Below the pieces are notes generated by a model. That model was not told the DNA's origin and did not search any database. It saw nothing but the letters and a program-made list of their open reading frames with translations. Positions 35,389 to 43,481 of a stretch of 43,481 bases of DNA are shown here, piece by piece. Positions within the stretch are counted from its first letter, which is position 1; every line of letters starts with the position of its first letter. Source of the stretch: an uncultured Ignavibacteria bacterium (GTDB lineage: Bacteria; Bacteroidota; Ignavibacteria; Ch128b); NCBI GenBank assembly GCA_937944105.1, contig CALDZP010000049.1, positions 1-43,481 of the forward strand, read 5' to 3'. A program made the translations under genes and the position numbers.

Positions 35389-36731
35389 ATATAATTATTT
35401 TTCTTTGCGTAAAATTTCAACTCATCTCTGAAATCAGGATGAGCGATATTAATAAGTTGATACACTCTTTCCCGAATACTCTTCCCATGTAAGTAAGCAA
35501 CGCCATATTCCGTAACAACATAATGAACATCCGCACGATTTGTAACAACTCCAGCACCTGGTTTTAATGTAGAAACAATTCGAGAAATTTTAAAATCCTT
35601 TGTCGTAGAAGGAAGCGCAATAATGGGCTTTCCACCTTCGGATCTTGCAGCACCACGAATAAAATCAACCTGACCCCCAAAACCTGAATATAATTTTGAA
35701 CCAATCGAATCAGAGCAAACCTGTCCGGTAATGTCAATTTCAAGAGCAGAATTAATAGCAACCATTTTATAGTTTTGTGCAATAACAAATGGATCATTTA
35801 CATATTCTTGAGGATGAAATTCTATTGAAGGATTATTATCGATGTAATCATAAAGTTTCCTGCTACCCAGAACAAATCCAGCAATTGTTTTTCCAACATG
35901 TAATTTTTTTCGACGATTTGTAATTATTCCCTTATTAACAAGATCGATTATTCCATCTGAAAACATTTCAGAGTGAATACCAAGATCTTTTTTAGTATCT
36001 AAAAATTTTGATACCGAATCGGGAATTACACCAATTCCCATTTGTAGTGTTGAACCATCTTCGATTAATTCTGCAATATTTTGTCCAATTTTCGTATAAA
36101 CTTCTCTCATCTCGGGAGTTAAATCTTCTTTGAATTGAGGTAATTCGGCAATTGGTTCATCAACTTCAACGATGTAAGTAAGTTTATTTATATGAATAAA
36201 ACTATCACCTAAAGCACGGGGCATTTGAGGATTAATCTGAGCAATAATAATATCTGAATTTTCAGCGGCGGTTTTAATTAAACCTACTTCAACTCCAAAA
36301 CTACAGAAACCATGTTCATCTGGAGGAGAGAGATGAACAAAAGCTATATTTGGTTTTATCAACCCTTTTGCAAAGAGCAGTGGATATTCATAAAGATAGA
36401 TAGGGGTAAAATCAGCACGACCTTCATTTACAGCTTTTCGAGCTGCTGCCCCCATAAAAAACGAGATATGGTGAAATGATCTTTCCATTCCTGATTGAAG
36501 ATATGGCAAATCGCCAACAGTCAAAGCATGAAGAATCTCCACTCGCTCAAGTTCATCTTTTCGCGCCACCAGAGCATTAATTAAAGTCATGGGAAATGCA
36601 CAATTCCCATGCATAACTATTTTATCACCAGACTTAACAACTTTCACTGCTTCTTCCGGTGTTCGTAATTTAGATTTATAGTTTTGCAACCAGAAAGTCG
36701 ATTTAATATTCTTTGTAATTAATTCCTGCAT
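35385..36731 (-). CDS. Acyl-CoA transferase/hydrolase (4-hydroxybutyrate or acetyl-CoA type)
   Basis: The product is 448 residues, with the two-domain class I CoA-transferase layout. The N-terminal half has VKSGDKIVMHGNCAFPMTLINAL and the C-terminal half LQMGIGVIPDSVSKF, with HSEMFSDGI holding the probable catalytic Glu. VDFIRGAARSEGGKPIIALPST and DVHYVVTEYGVAYLHGKS are typical of acetyl-CoA hydrolase/transferase C-terminal domains. It would move CoA between short acids such as acetate, succinate or 4-hydroxybutyrate; the choice cannot be made by eye. It starts 12 bases after the alanine dehydrogenase gene. Confidence 0.87.
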   Translation of the reverse strand: MQELITKNIKSTFWLQNYKSKLRTPEEAVKVVKSGDKIVMHGNCAFPMTLINALVARKDELERVEILHALTVGDLPYLQSGMERSFHHISFFMGAAARKAVNEGRADFTPIYLYEYPLLFAKGLIKPNIAFVHLSPPDEHGFCSFGVEVGLIKTAAENSDIIIAQINPQMPRALGDSFIHINKLTYIVEVDEPIAELPQFKEDLTPEMREVYTKIGQNIAELIEDGSTLQMGIGVIPDSVSKFLDTKKDLGIHSEMFSDGIIDLVNKGIITNRRKKLHVGKTIAGFVLGSRKLYDYIDNNPSIEFHPQEYVNDPFVIAQNYKMVAINSALEIDITGQVCSDSIGSKLYSGFGGQVDFIRGAARSEGGKPIIALPSTTKDFKISRIVSTLKPGAGVVTNRADVHYVVTEYGVAYLHGKSIRERVYQLINIAHPDFRDELKFYAKKNNYI

Positions 36732-36743
36732 CTCAAATCCACC

Positions 36744-37865
36744 CTAATTATTTGAAAAGAAAAAAAGTTTTTTGAATTCGATATCAAAAAGTTCTGCTAA
36801 AGTTTGATTGGTACAATTACCATCGAATGTACAAACCCCACGAGAAAGACCATTGTTTAGCTTTAATGCATCTTCAATACCAGATTCAGCTATTTGCAGA
36901 ACATAATCTATTATCGCATTATTTAAACCATAACTTGCAGTTCTTGAAACAAGGGCTGGAATATTAGGAACACAATAGTGAATTACATTATGTTGAACAT
37001 AAACCGGATTTGAAATTGTTGTTGGATGACTTGTTTCAACGCAACCACCTTGATCAATCGAGACATCAATTATCACAGAACCAGGCTTCATTGATTTAAC
37101 CATAGCCTCCGTGACAATATGAGGAGTTTTTTCACCTTTAATCAGGACTGCACCAATTAATACATCAGCAAATTTTACGGCTCGTTCAATGGTATAAGGA
37201 TTTAATACAACAGTAGTAATAGATTTACCTAGTAGATCTTCAATTTTTTTTAGCTTATTCAAATCTTTATCAAGAACAATTACTTGAGCACCAACCCCCA
37301 AAGCAGTTCGAGCAGCATTTGTTCCTACCGTCCCGGCACCTAAAATTACAATAGCAGCTGGCGCAACTCCTGGAATTCCACCAAGTAACATTCCTCGACT
37401 CACATCAAGGTTTTTTTCAAGATATCTGGCAGCAATTTGAATCGACATTTGACCAGCTATTTCACTCATTACGCTCAAAATTGGCAAATTACCATCAGAA
37501 TCTTCAACAAGTTCAAAACCAATTGATGTAACTTTTTTTTCTAAAAATATTTCAAGAATTTTTCTTCGCATAAAAAGGTGTAGAAATGAAAAAACAATTT
37601 GTTCAGGATTTAACTTTAATGCTTCTTCTTCTGTGAATGGAGCTACTTTAAGCACTAACTCGGAACGGTTTATAGCTTCATCAACTGAATAGACAATTTT
37701 CGCACCTACTTCTTCAAATTCTTCATTTGTAAATCTACTTTGCAGCCCTGCATCTTTCTCAACAAAAACCTGATGACCATGATCAACCAGCAATTTTACA
37801 CCCGCTGGTGTTAAGGCTATTCTTTTTTCTTCAAAGTGTGTTTCCTTTAATATCCCAATTCTCAT
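36744..37865 (-). CDS. ald: Alanine dehydrogenase
   Basis: At 373 residues it matches the family length. The start MRIGILKETHFEEKRIALTP is shared by alanine dehydrogenases and transhydrogenase alpha subunits. The NAD-binding loop is VILGAGTVGTNAARTALGVGA. VIIDVSIDQGGCVETSHPTT and the family's NIPALVSRTASYGLNNA complete the signature. It reversibly deaminates alanine to pyruvate and ammonium with NAD in the cytosol. It is the first gene of a three-gene operon with an acyl-CoA transferase and a phosphatase, which suggests a fermentative or nitrogen-linked pathway passing through pyruvate and acetyl-CoA (inference). Confidence 0.93.
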   Translation of the reverse strand: MRIGILKETHFEEKRIALTPAGVKLLVDHGHQVFVEKDAGLQSRFTNEEFEEVGAKIVYSVDEAINRSELVLKVAPFTEEEALKLNPEQIVFSFLHLFMRRKILEIFLEKKVTSIGFELVEDSDGNLPILSVMSEIAGQMSIQIAARYLEKNLDVSRGMLLGGIPGVAPAAIVILGAGTVGTNAARTALGVGAQVIVLDKDLNKLKKIEDLLGKSITTVVLNPYTIERAVKFADVLIGAVLIKGEKTPHIVTEAMVKSMKPGSVIIDVSIDQGGCVETSHPTTISNPVYVQHNVIHYCVPNIPALVSRTASYGLNNAIIDYVLQIAESGIEDALKLNNGLSRGVCTFDGNCTNQTLAELFDIEFKKLFFFSNN

Positions 37866-38103
37866 TTATTGCTCATTTTTTATTTATAACGCACTCAATT
37901 TAAATAATTTTTATTTATCTATGAACTAAGATTAGTTAAAAAAAATCATAGGAAAGTAAATTTCTAGAAATATTTTTTGGTTTTTTATCCGATAAGGTTA
38001 TACCCCGAATTTTTCTAAACATAAGAAATAAACACAGCTTTTCAATAACCTTTGTATTCTTTAAGTTGTCTTTAGTGTAGAAAACTTTAGAATATACTTA
38101 TTT

Positions 38104-40491
38104 TCAAAATTCATATTGAGTGAAAAAATTTACAATTGATTCATTTTTTATAGGTCTTGAATTAATTAAATAGCGAATATTCATATTGACTGAAAAATTT
38201 TTCATGAAGTAATATTGATTTGATAAATCAATAACTACTCTTTTGAGATTGCCAAAATATGGATTGATAGAAAATGTTGATCTCAATTTATTATTAAATG
38301 AAATTAAACTCGAACCCAAACTAAAGGAATAGTAATTGAACTTCGAAAGCGCAACATACGATTTACTTAAATTGGTTCCCAAAAATGTATAGAAAGATTT
38401 ATCCCAAAAATTTTGAATTGAAAAATTAATTGCTAAAAATTTAGCTGAAAGATTTTTATCTGTATAATCTTGTTTTTTACTTGTAATTAAATTCAGAAAA
38501 ATTCGATGTGGTACTTTCAACTTTAGATTATAGTTGGATGATAAAGAAAATTGATTTGTTATTTCATTCAAATAATTCTGCCTTCTGATAGTATCAGCAT
38601 TAATTGGATCAACATCATTTTTTACTCGAAAATTGGAATAACCAAAAGTAAAATTAGGAAAATTCCTTCTCAAGTATAATGAGATTGAACTCTCAAAATT
38701 CTTAAAATTTGTTGTGGCAAGTTTAGTATTCTGTAAATTATCTTTGAGATCTTCATAACTAACTGAAATAAATATTTGATTATCATATAATCCAATTCTA
38801 TCCATCACCTGAAAACCTTTTATATCATTCCTTAAAAAGTTCTGTCCAAAAGAAGTATAATCATTACCACGATATATGTAAGAAGATTTAAAGTAATTAC
38901 CAAAGTAATTAACACTCATACTAACGTCTAAAGCAAAAGTAGGAAGTTTTTGTGGATTCAAAGGCACAATAAACTGATTAATTGTGATGAAATTTTTTCC
39001 AATATCCCTTACTCTTTTTATAATGCTTGGATCTCCGCCAAAAGGTTTCCCTTCACCGAAAAGTGAGTCTATTAATTTATCAGTAAAATCACCGGTTGAA
39101 ATATCATTATTTATAATTGAGAAAGCGCTTTGAGCTTTAAATAATATTCTTTGATTATCAATTCCAATTAATAGATCAGAACCAACCGTAACATTTTCTT
39201 TCGGTCTTGCTCCAAATTGAATTGAACTCAATTCATCCTTAGAGTGTAAATATGTGAAACCAAGCTGGAAATTTTGCCCTTTTCCAAAATAAGGACGAAT
39301 TGCAAAAAGTCTTCTTTGGTAAGTACCTAGTTTCACTTTTGCAAAAGGTTGACCAAATTTTGATGAATCTACCGGAATTATATCAGACCCTATTACAGCA
39401 CTATCTCGTGAAAAAAGTTGAATTAAATTTCCTTCAATTTTACGGACTATTTCACCATATGATGCCTGAATATTAAAAAATCCAAGTTCAAAAGTTCCTG
39501 TTACACCACGAAGACGTTTACCATTCATAATTAATGTTGGATACATTGGATAATGGTCGCCTATATAGAACTTTAAGATATTCATATCAATATTTAAAAG
39601 GAATCTATTTTGTGGCTGAAGAGTAGGCTTCTCTTCATTTGTTAAATATATATTTAAAGTCGATTTTAGTATTCCATAACCACTATTCAATGATAGATTA
39701 ATCCTGTTGAAGTTGAAATTACCTGACCTCATATTTTCGTAAATCGATTCACCTCTGAATTGACCAGTATATTCAAATTTAGATCTTGAAATTATTTGCT
39801 TTTCCTCTTCTGCAACTACTCGAAATGACTCATCCGAAATGTACAGCGGTTTACCAGTCGAATCATATAAAATCACTTTAAAATTGTTCAATCCTAACTT
39901 TAAGTTTTTGATGCTACCCTGTGGAAGCAGAATTAAATCTTGACTAATTACAAGAAATGGAGTAACCTCTTTTTCATTAATCCAGATTCGAGTAAATTCT
40001 TTTTTTACTCTTGAACTTGTTCTCAGTAAAGAAATTGCAAGAAAAAAATCATTCTGACTTATTGGTTCGTCTTTAGAGGGACTTAAAATAATAATTTGCT
40101 CATCAATTGATTCGAGTTTCTTAACATTGACTCTAAAATAATTTCCCGTTTCTGAAGCATTACGGGGATAATTCAATACAATTCCCTTTGTTGTTAATAC
40201 CTTTATGTAATATTCTATATATGGAAATACAACATAATCCTTAGGAATTGTCGCTGAGATTATACTACCCTGTATATTCATTTCGATCACAGAAAATTCC
40301 ATTCTTCCAAATGTTCTGTAATAAAGAAAAGCTTGTTGAATTTCAAAATTCTCAATTACATTAAGTTGAATTTGCAAAGGTTGATTCTCATAAATTTCCT
40401 GGATTTCATTCTGTGGGATAAACTCCTGCTGACTATATGAAGGGTAAGATATAATAGTGCTTAAAATGAATAGTATTATTAATATTCTCAA
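38104..40491 (-). CDS. Large outer-membrane beta-barrel protein, function unknown
   Basis: The 795-residue product has a signal peptide (about 1-20, ending PSYSQ). Two N-terminal beta-sandwich segments (about 25-115 and 120-230) are followed by a long run of amphipathic strands from about 240 to the end, closing with FFTQYEF, a C-terminal Phe typical of outer-membrane proteins. No TonB box, plug domain or OmpA motif is seen, so it is not an obvious TonB receptor. A GGAGAG site precedes the ATG. It follows the FecR-domain gene by 135 bases in the same direction and may belong to the same envelope cluster. I cannot name a family. Confidence 0.7.
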   Translation of the reverse strand: MRILIILFILSTIISYPSYSQQEFIPQNEIQEIYENQPLQIQLNVIENFEIQQAFLYYRTFGRMEFSVIEMNIQGSIISATIPKDYVVFPYIEYYIKVLTTKGIVLNYPRNASETGNYFRVNVKKLESIDEQIIILSPSKDEPISQNDFFLAISLLRTSSRVKKEFTRIWINEKEVTPFLVISQDLILLPQGSIKNLKLGLNNFKVILYDSTGKPLYISDESFRVVAEEEKQIISRSKFEYTGQFRGESIYENMRSGNFNFNRINLSLNSGYGILKSTLNIYLTNEEKPTLQPQNRFLLNIDMNILKFYIGDHYPMYPTLIMNGKRLRGVTGTFELGFFNIQASYGEIVRKIEGNLIQLFSRDSAVIGSDIIPVDSSKFGQPFAKVKLGTYQRRLFAIRPYFGKGQNFQLGFTYLHSKDELSSIQFGARPKENVTVGSDLLIGIDNQRILFKAQSAFSIINNDISTGDFTDKLIDSLFGEGKPFGGDPSIIKRVRDIGKNFITINQFIVPLNPQKLPTFALDVSMSVNYFGNYFKSSYIYRGNDYTSFGQNFLRNDIKGFQVMDRIGLYDNQIFISVSYEDLKDNLQNTKLATTNFKNFESSISLYLRRNFPNFTFGYSNFRVKNDVDPINADTIRRQNYLNEITNQFSLSSNYNLKLKVPHRIFLNLITSKKQDYTDKNLSAKFLAINFSIQNFWDKSFYTFLGTNLSKSYVALSKFNYYSFSLGSSLISFNNKLRSTFSINPYFGNLKRVVIDLSNQYYFMKNFSVNMNIRYLINSRPIKNESIVNFFTQYEF

Positions 40492-40626
40492 CCAATACTC
40501 TCCAGAGCTTTAATCAAAAATATTTCACACCAAAATAATTTTTTAAACTTCCAAAACCTAAAGACTAATTATAAACCTATAGCTAAAAATAAGTAGTAAA
40601 TTTTCTATTAATATTTTAAATCACTA

Positions 40627-41328
40627 TCATTCAAAATCCAGGTAATAAATTCTAAATGTTCCCTGCGGAGTTTGAACACGGATAAATTTCTCATTTGTTT
40701 TAAGTGAATTTCTTACTTCGTTTAGTTGTTGTTCATTTGCTTTAGTAATCGAAACTGTTCCCTCCACTGTGACTACAGATGAATTACCAGCCTCTACCGT
40801 TCCAGATTGTTGTACACCGAATAATGCTCTTACTTCAACTGTTCCAGTTTCAACAGTCAAAATAGTTTGTCCATCCTCAAAAACATTTACTAATCCCGAA
40901 GTACCACGTATTGTAGCAACAGCTGTAGGTGTAGTAATAATAAATTCATCTTCATCTTTTTGCTCTTCCACATCAAATCTCATTTTACCCACATCAATTT
41001 TTGTATTTTTTATTAAACCACGATCTTTTTTGTCAGCAAAAATTGTAATCACTGAATTTTCTCTGACTCTTAAACTACTTCCATCAATAAATCTAATGAC
41101 TGCAACGGATTTATCACCTGTTCTAAGTTGATCTTTCGCTTCAAGTGGTGTGGCTGGTTTGGTCACTACCCAATCTTTTTGTGGTTTCTTATGTTTTACA
41201 TCCTGGATAACCTTCAAAACTATTGCAGCATTATAACTTGGCGAATTTGAGGGGAAAGGTAAAAAAGCCATAAAAACAATTGAGCTTAAAAAAATAATAC
41301 CATTGAATATTAAATTTATTTTTTTCAT
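40627..41328 (-). CDS. Exported FecR-domain protein
   Basis: From the ATG at 41328 (preceded by GGGGG) the product is 233 residues. A GTG at 41340 in the same frame is less likely because that G-run would then lie inside the gene. After a signal peptide (about 1-22) comes the FecR domain: AVIRFIDGSSLRVRENSVI, MRFDVEEQ and the hallmark TPTAVATIRGTSGLV (about 135-149). Classical FecR is a membrane anti-sigma regulator, but here the protein has only a signal peptide and no sigma factor gene is nearby, so it is probably a periplasmic or surface protein using the FecR fold as a binding module. It begins 15 bases after the Ig-like gene. Confidence 0.82.
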   Translation of the reverse strand: MKKINLIFNGIIFLSSIVFMAFLPFPSNSPSYNAAIVLKVIQDVKHKKPQKDWVVTKPATPLEAKDQLRTGDKSVAVIRFIDGSSLRVRENSVITIFADKKDRGLIKNTKIDVGKMRFDVEEQKDEDEFIITTPTAVATIRGTSGLVNVFEDGQTILTVETGTVEVRALFGVQQSGTVEAGNSSVVTVEGTVSITKANEQQLNEVRNSLKTNEKFIRVQTPQGTFRIYYLDFE

Positions 41329-41343
41329 AGATACCCCCACAAA

Positions 41344-42369
41344 TTACTCTTTAGTAATTCTTAAGATATTATTTGCATTCATTTCGAGAAAATTTACAAG
41401 TTCTTCAAAAGTCATAATTGTTCCATCTTCTTTTCGAATTTGCAATTTCGAAGGATCAAATCTATCACTTCCTAAAAGCTGAAAAAGTTCATTTGAACCA
41501 AACCTTTGCATGACATTATTAAATCTTTGAATTAATTGCTGATAGTATTGTGATTCAGGATTTAGAATCGAAAAATTCACAATTTCACTAAAAATTTTTT
41601 TGCCACCAGCTGGTCCTGGAATATTTGCAGAAATTTGTAAGACAATTTCACTACCTGGCTTTAATTCTCTTTCAAGTAAATTTCTCAAATTAACACTTGT
41701 TTGAGTACCTGTACTTTTATTGTTCACAAGTGGAGTTCCTCGAAGCAAGGCTTCTTCAATTGATTGATTTTGATCTGTTCTTTCAGATGCTTTAATAAAG
41801 TATTCTGAAGCCCCGAAAACGGGTGTCCATTCAACCAGAATATTTCCTGCATCATAAGACTGATTTGTTCTTGGGTTAATTATAGTAATTGTCTGAGAAG
41901 GATTAAAGAAAACTAAATTTTTTGTATCAGAAGCGAGTAGATTCTGACTTGTAGAATCATAAAGCATAACGGTCAATCTGTATTCGCCTGTTGGTTTTCC
42001 AAAATTCAAATTTTCTTCAATCAATTTTGTATTAGAACGATGATCATAAATACGAACATCAACTTTACCAATGTCATCATTGCATAGTGTACGAGCTAAA
42101 AATGGTCTGGTAATAAACCAGGCAACTTCAACAAAATCCGGTGAACCAATTTTTTTCCATTCAACTTTTCCAGCCATCACAACCATTTGTCCAGGAGCAT
42201 TTATCTCTGCACAAAAAATTCTTGGTGCCCCTTGTAGATCATTTAGTGTTGCAAAAGAAGCAAAATCTGTTGTAGTAAGCTCGGGGAAAACAACCAAATT
42301 TATTGAAGGCTGAGAATACATTTGCAAAGAGATCAATATAAACATCAATAATGGCTTTATAATATTCAT
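41344..42369 (-). CDS. Exported protein with Ig/Fn3-like domain, function unknown
   Basis: The 341-residue product has a signal peptide (about 1-20, MYSQ). An N-terminal beta domain (about 22-150) with a few Cys is followed by a fibronectin III/Ig-like domain (about 160-260, TIINPRTNQSYDAGNILVEW, FGASEYFIKASE). The tail is helical (about 265-341, YYQQLIQRFNNVMQRFG). GGAGGG lies just before the ATG. It is the first gene of the pair with the FecR-domain protein, so the two probably act together at the envelope. No enzyme motif is visible. Confidence 0.7.
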   Translation of the reverse strand: MNIIKPLLMFILISLQMYSQPSINLVVFPELTTTDFASFATLNDLQGAPRIFCAEINAPGQMVVMAGKVEWKKIGSPDFVEVAWFITRPFLARTLCNDDIGKVDVRIYDHRSNTKLIEENLNFGKPTGEYRLTVMLYDSTSQNLLASDTKNLVFFNPSQTITIINPRTNQSYDAGNILVEWTPVFGASEYFIKASERTDQNQSIEEALLRGTPLVNNKSTGTQTSVNLRNLLERELKPGSEIVLQISANIPGPAGGKKIFSEIVNFSILNPESQYYQQLIQRFNNVMQRFGSNELFQLLGSDRFDPSKLQIRKEDGTIMTFEELVNFLEMNANNILRITKE

Positions 42370-42519
42370 AATCCCTCCGTTATTTTATTCAATTATAATA
42401 ATGAGTAAATTGGAATTAAATTCATATAAAATTTAAAATAAATTCCGTTTTAATATACTTTTTTTCGGTCAATTTTCAATTTTTGTTTGTAAGTAATCAA
42501 ATATTCTTGATGTGAGAAA

Positions 42520-43481
42520 ATGCTTAAAAAATTATTAGAAATTTCAATAAAACTTACTTCTGAAAGAAACCTTGATAAATTACTTAGTTTAATTGTTGAA
42601 TATTCTTTAGAATTCCTGAATGCCGAGCGAGCAACAGTTTTTTTATATGATGAAAAAAATAAAGAACTCTATTCAAAAGTCGGCACAGGTGTTAATCAAA
42701 AAGAAATCAGATTTTCAATTGAAGCAGGCATTGCAGGTTATGTTGCTCGAACAGGAGAAACCCTCATAATACATGATCCTTATAATCACCCTCTATTCAA
42801 CAAAGAAATTGATTCCAGAACTGGATTTAGAACAAGGGATATTTTATCAGTTCCGATGAAAAATTTAGAAGATAAAATTATTGGTGTTTTTCAAGTATTA
42901 AACAAAGTTGATGGTAAATTCAATCAATTAGATTCTGAATATGCACAAGCCTTAGCTTCAATTTCCGCAGTGGCAATAGAAACTGCTCGTTTGATAGATG
43001 AACAAAAGAAACAATACGAACTTCTACAAAAAGCTTATAATGAATTACAGGAAGCACAAGAGACAATAATAAGACAGGAAAAATTTGCAACTATAGGTCA
43101 GCTGGCTTCAGGCATTAATCATGAGATTAAAAATCAACTTGGTGTTGTAATGGCGGTTGAAGCAATAAGAAAAATGTATCCTGATAACGCAAAAGTACAG
43201 ATGTATACTCAATTAATTCTGGAAGCCAGAAATAGAATTGTAAGTTTATTAGATGAAATACGAGACTTCGCAAAGAAAAAAGATTATGAAAAATCTGAAA
43301 CCGAATTGATCCCTCTCATTAAAAACACTATAACTTTATGTCAATTTGATAAAGATCTAGATTCCATTAAAATTATTTTTCAACCAGATGAGAGTTTGCA
43401 ACCACTCTCCCTTATCAATGCCGATAAAATTCAACAAGTTTTGATTAATCTTATCCGTAATGCGGGACATGCGTCCCCTCC
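42520..43481 (+). CDS. GAF-domain sensor histidine kinase, cut off by the window edge
   Basis: The frame opens with ATG at 42520 and stays open to the last base (320 codons). Residues about 10-160 form a GAF sensor domain (ATVFLYDEKNKELYS, EAGIAGYVARTGETL, VPMKNLEDKIIGVFQVLNK). A coiled-coil linker follows (about 160-190), then the kinase dimerisation domain with GQLASGINHEIKNQLGVV, where H201 is the predicted phosphorylated histidine. The start of the ATP-binding N-box (INLIRNAGHA, about 309-318) is the last thing visible. No membrane segment is present, so it is cytosolic. The H-box has HEIKNQL where most kinases have HEINNPL. The rest of the ATPase domain, and any receiver domain, are outside the window. 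Confidence 0.88.
   Translation, partial: MLKKLLEISIKLTSERNLDKLLSLIVEYSLEFLNAERATVFLYDEKNKELYSKVGTGVNQKEIRFSIEAGIAGYVARTGETLIIHDPYNHPLFNKEIDSRTGFRTRDILSVPMKNLEDKIIGVFQVLNKVDGKFNQLDSEYAQALASISAVAIETARLIDEQKKQYELLQKAYNELQEAQETIIRQEKFATIGQLASGINHEIKNQLGVVMAVEAIRKMYPDNAKVQMYTQLILEARNRIVSLLDEIRDFAKKKDYEKSETELIPLIKNTITLCQFDKDLDSIKIIFQPDESLQPLSLINADKIQQVLINLIRNAGHASP

Noticed and set aside
40627-41328. FecR-type anti-sigma regulator of iron uptake
   Set aside because: No transmembrane anti-sigma architecture, no sigma factor gene and no TonB receptor features in the adjacent barrel.

Overview
The window is AT-rich (roughly 30% G+C by eye) chromosomal DNA from a member of the Bacteroidota/Chlorobiota (FCB) group, most likely an Ignavibacteria-like lineage. 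Three lines of evidence point there. (i) A complete gene for the giant type IX secretion (T9SS) outer-membrane translocon SprA/Sov is present. (ii) Three secreted proteins end in a T9SS type A sorting domain with the 'YQNYPNPF' signature typical of Ignavibacteria and relatives. (iii) Many outer-membrane beta-barrel proteins end in an aromatic residue. The taxonomic placement is inference. Almost all genes lie on the minus strand. The exceptions are one secreted-protein gene (13444-15672), a truncated sensor kinase at the right edge, and a small gene remnant.

Layout, left to right. 1-~665: an array of inverted palindromic repeats (core GTCATTGCGAG...GAAGCAATCTTT). 767-7275 (minus): a probable operon starting with a YjbQ-family protein, then a T9SS-secreted zinc phospholipase C/S1-P1-like enzyme, a T9SS-secreted GH13 alpha-amylase, a PorV/PorQ-like barrel and a lipoprotein. 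~7319-7474 (plus): a decayed C-terminal remnant resembling MsrA. 7493-13383 (minus): FAD-linked oxidase, threonine synthase, MocA-like nucleotidyltransferase, XdhC-like molybdoenzyme maturation factor and an HEXXH peptidase. 13444-15672 (plus): a multidomain T9SS cargo of unknown activity. 15751-16368: a small barrel protein. 16566-18149: RNase G. 18523-27486 (minus): the translation/RNA operon rimP-nusA-infB-rbfA-truB-ribF-rpsO-pnp. 27660-34550: sprA. 34687-37865: alanine dehydrogenase, acyl-CoA transferase/hydrolase and a metallophosphatase as a tight operon. 38104-42369: an envelope cluster of an Ig-like secreted protein, a FecR-domain protein and a large barrel. 42520-43481 (plus): a GAF-domain sensor histidine kinase cut off by the window edge.

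The common theme is envelope biology. SprA, a PorV/PorQ-like protein and three sorting-domain cargos would together export polymer-degrading enzymes to the cell surface. No clearly new defence or mobile system was seen. The most interesting signals are regulatory: a textbook intrinsic terminator four bases before the rimP start codon, a nested 12-bp inverted repeat directly abutting the sprA start codon, and a hairpin with G.U/G-C pairs in the rpsO leader that could be an S15 autoregulatory site. Other points are the repeat array, the msrA remnant and the unclassified cargo at 13444-15672. Both window edges are in or near palindromic DNA, so the window may be a whole contig broken at repeats.
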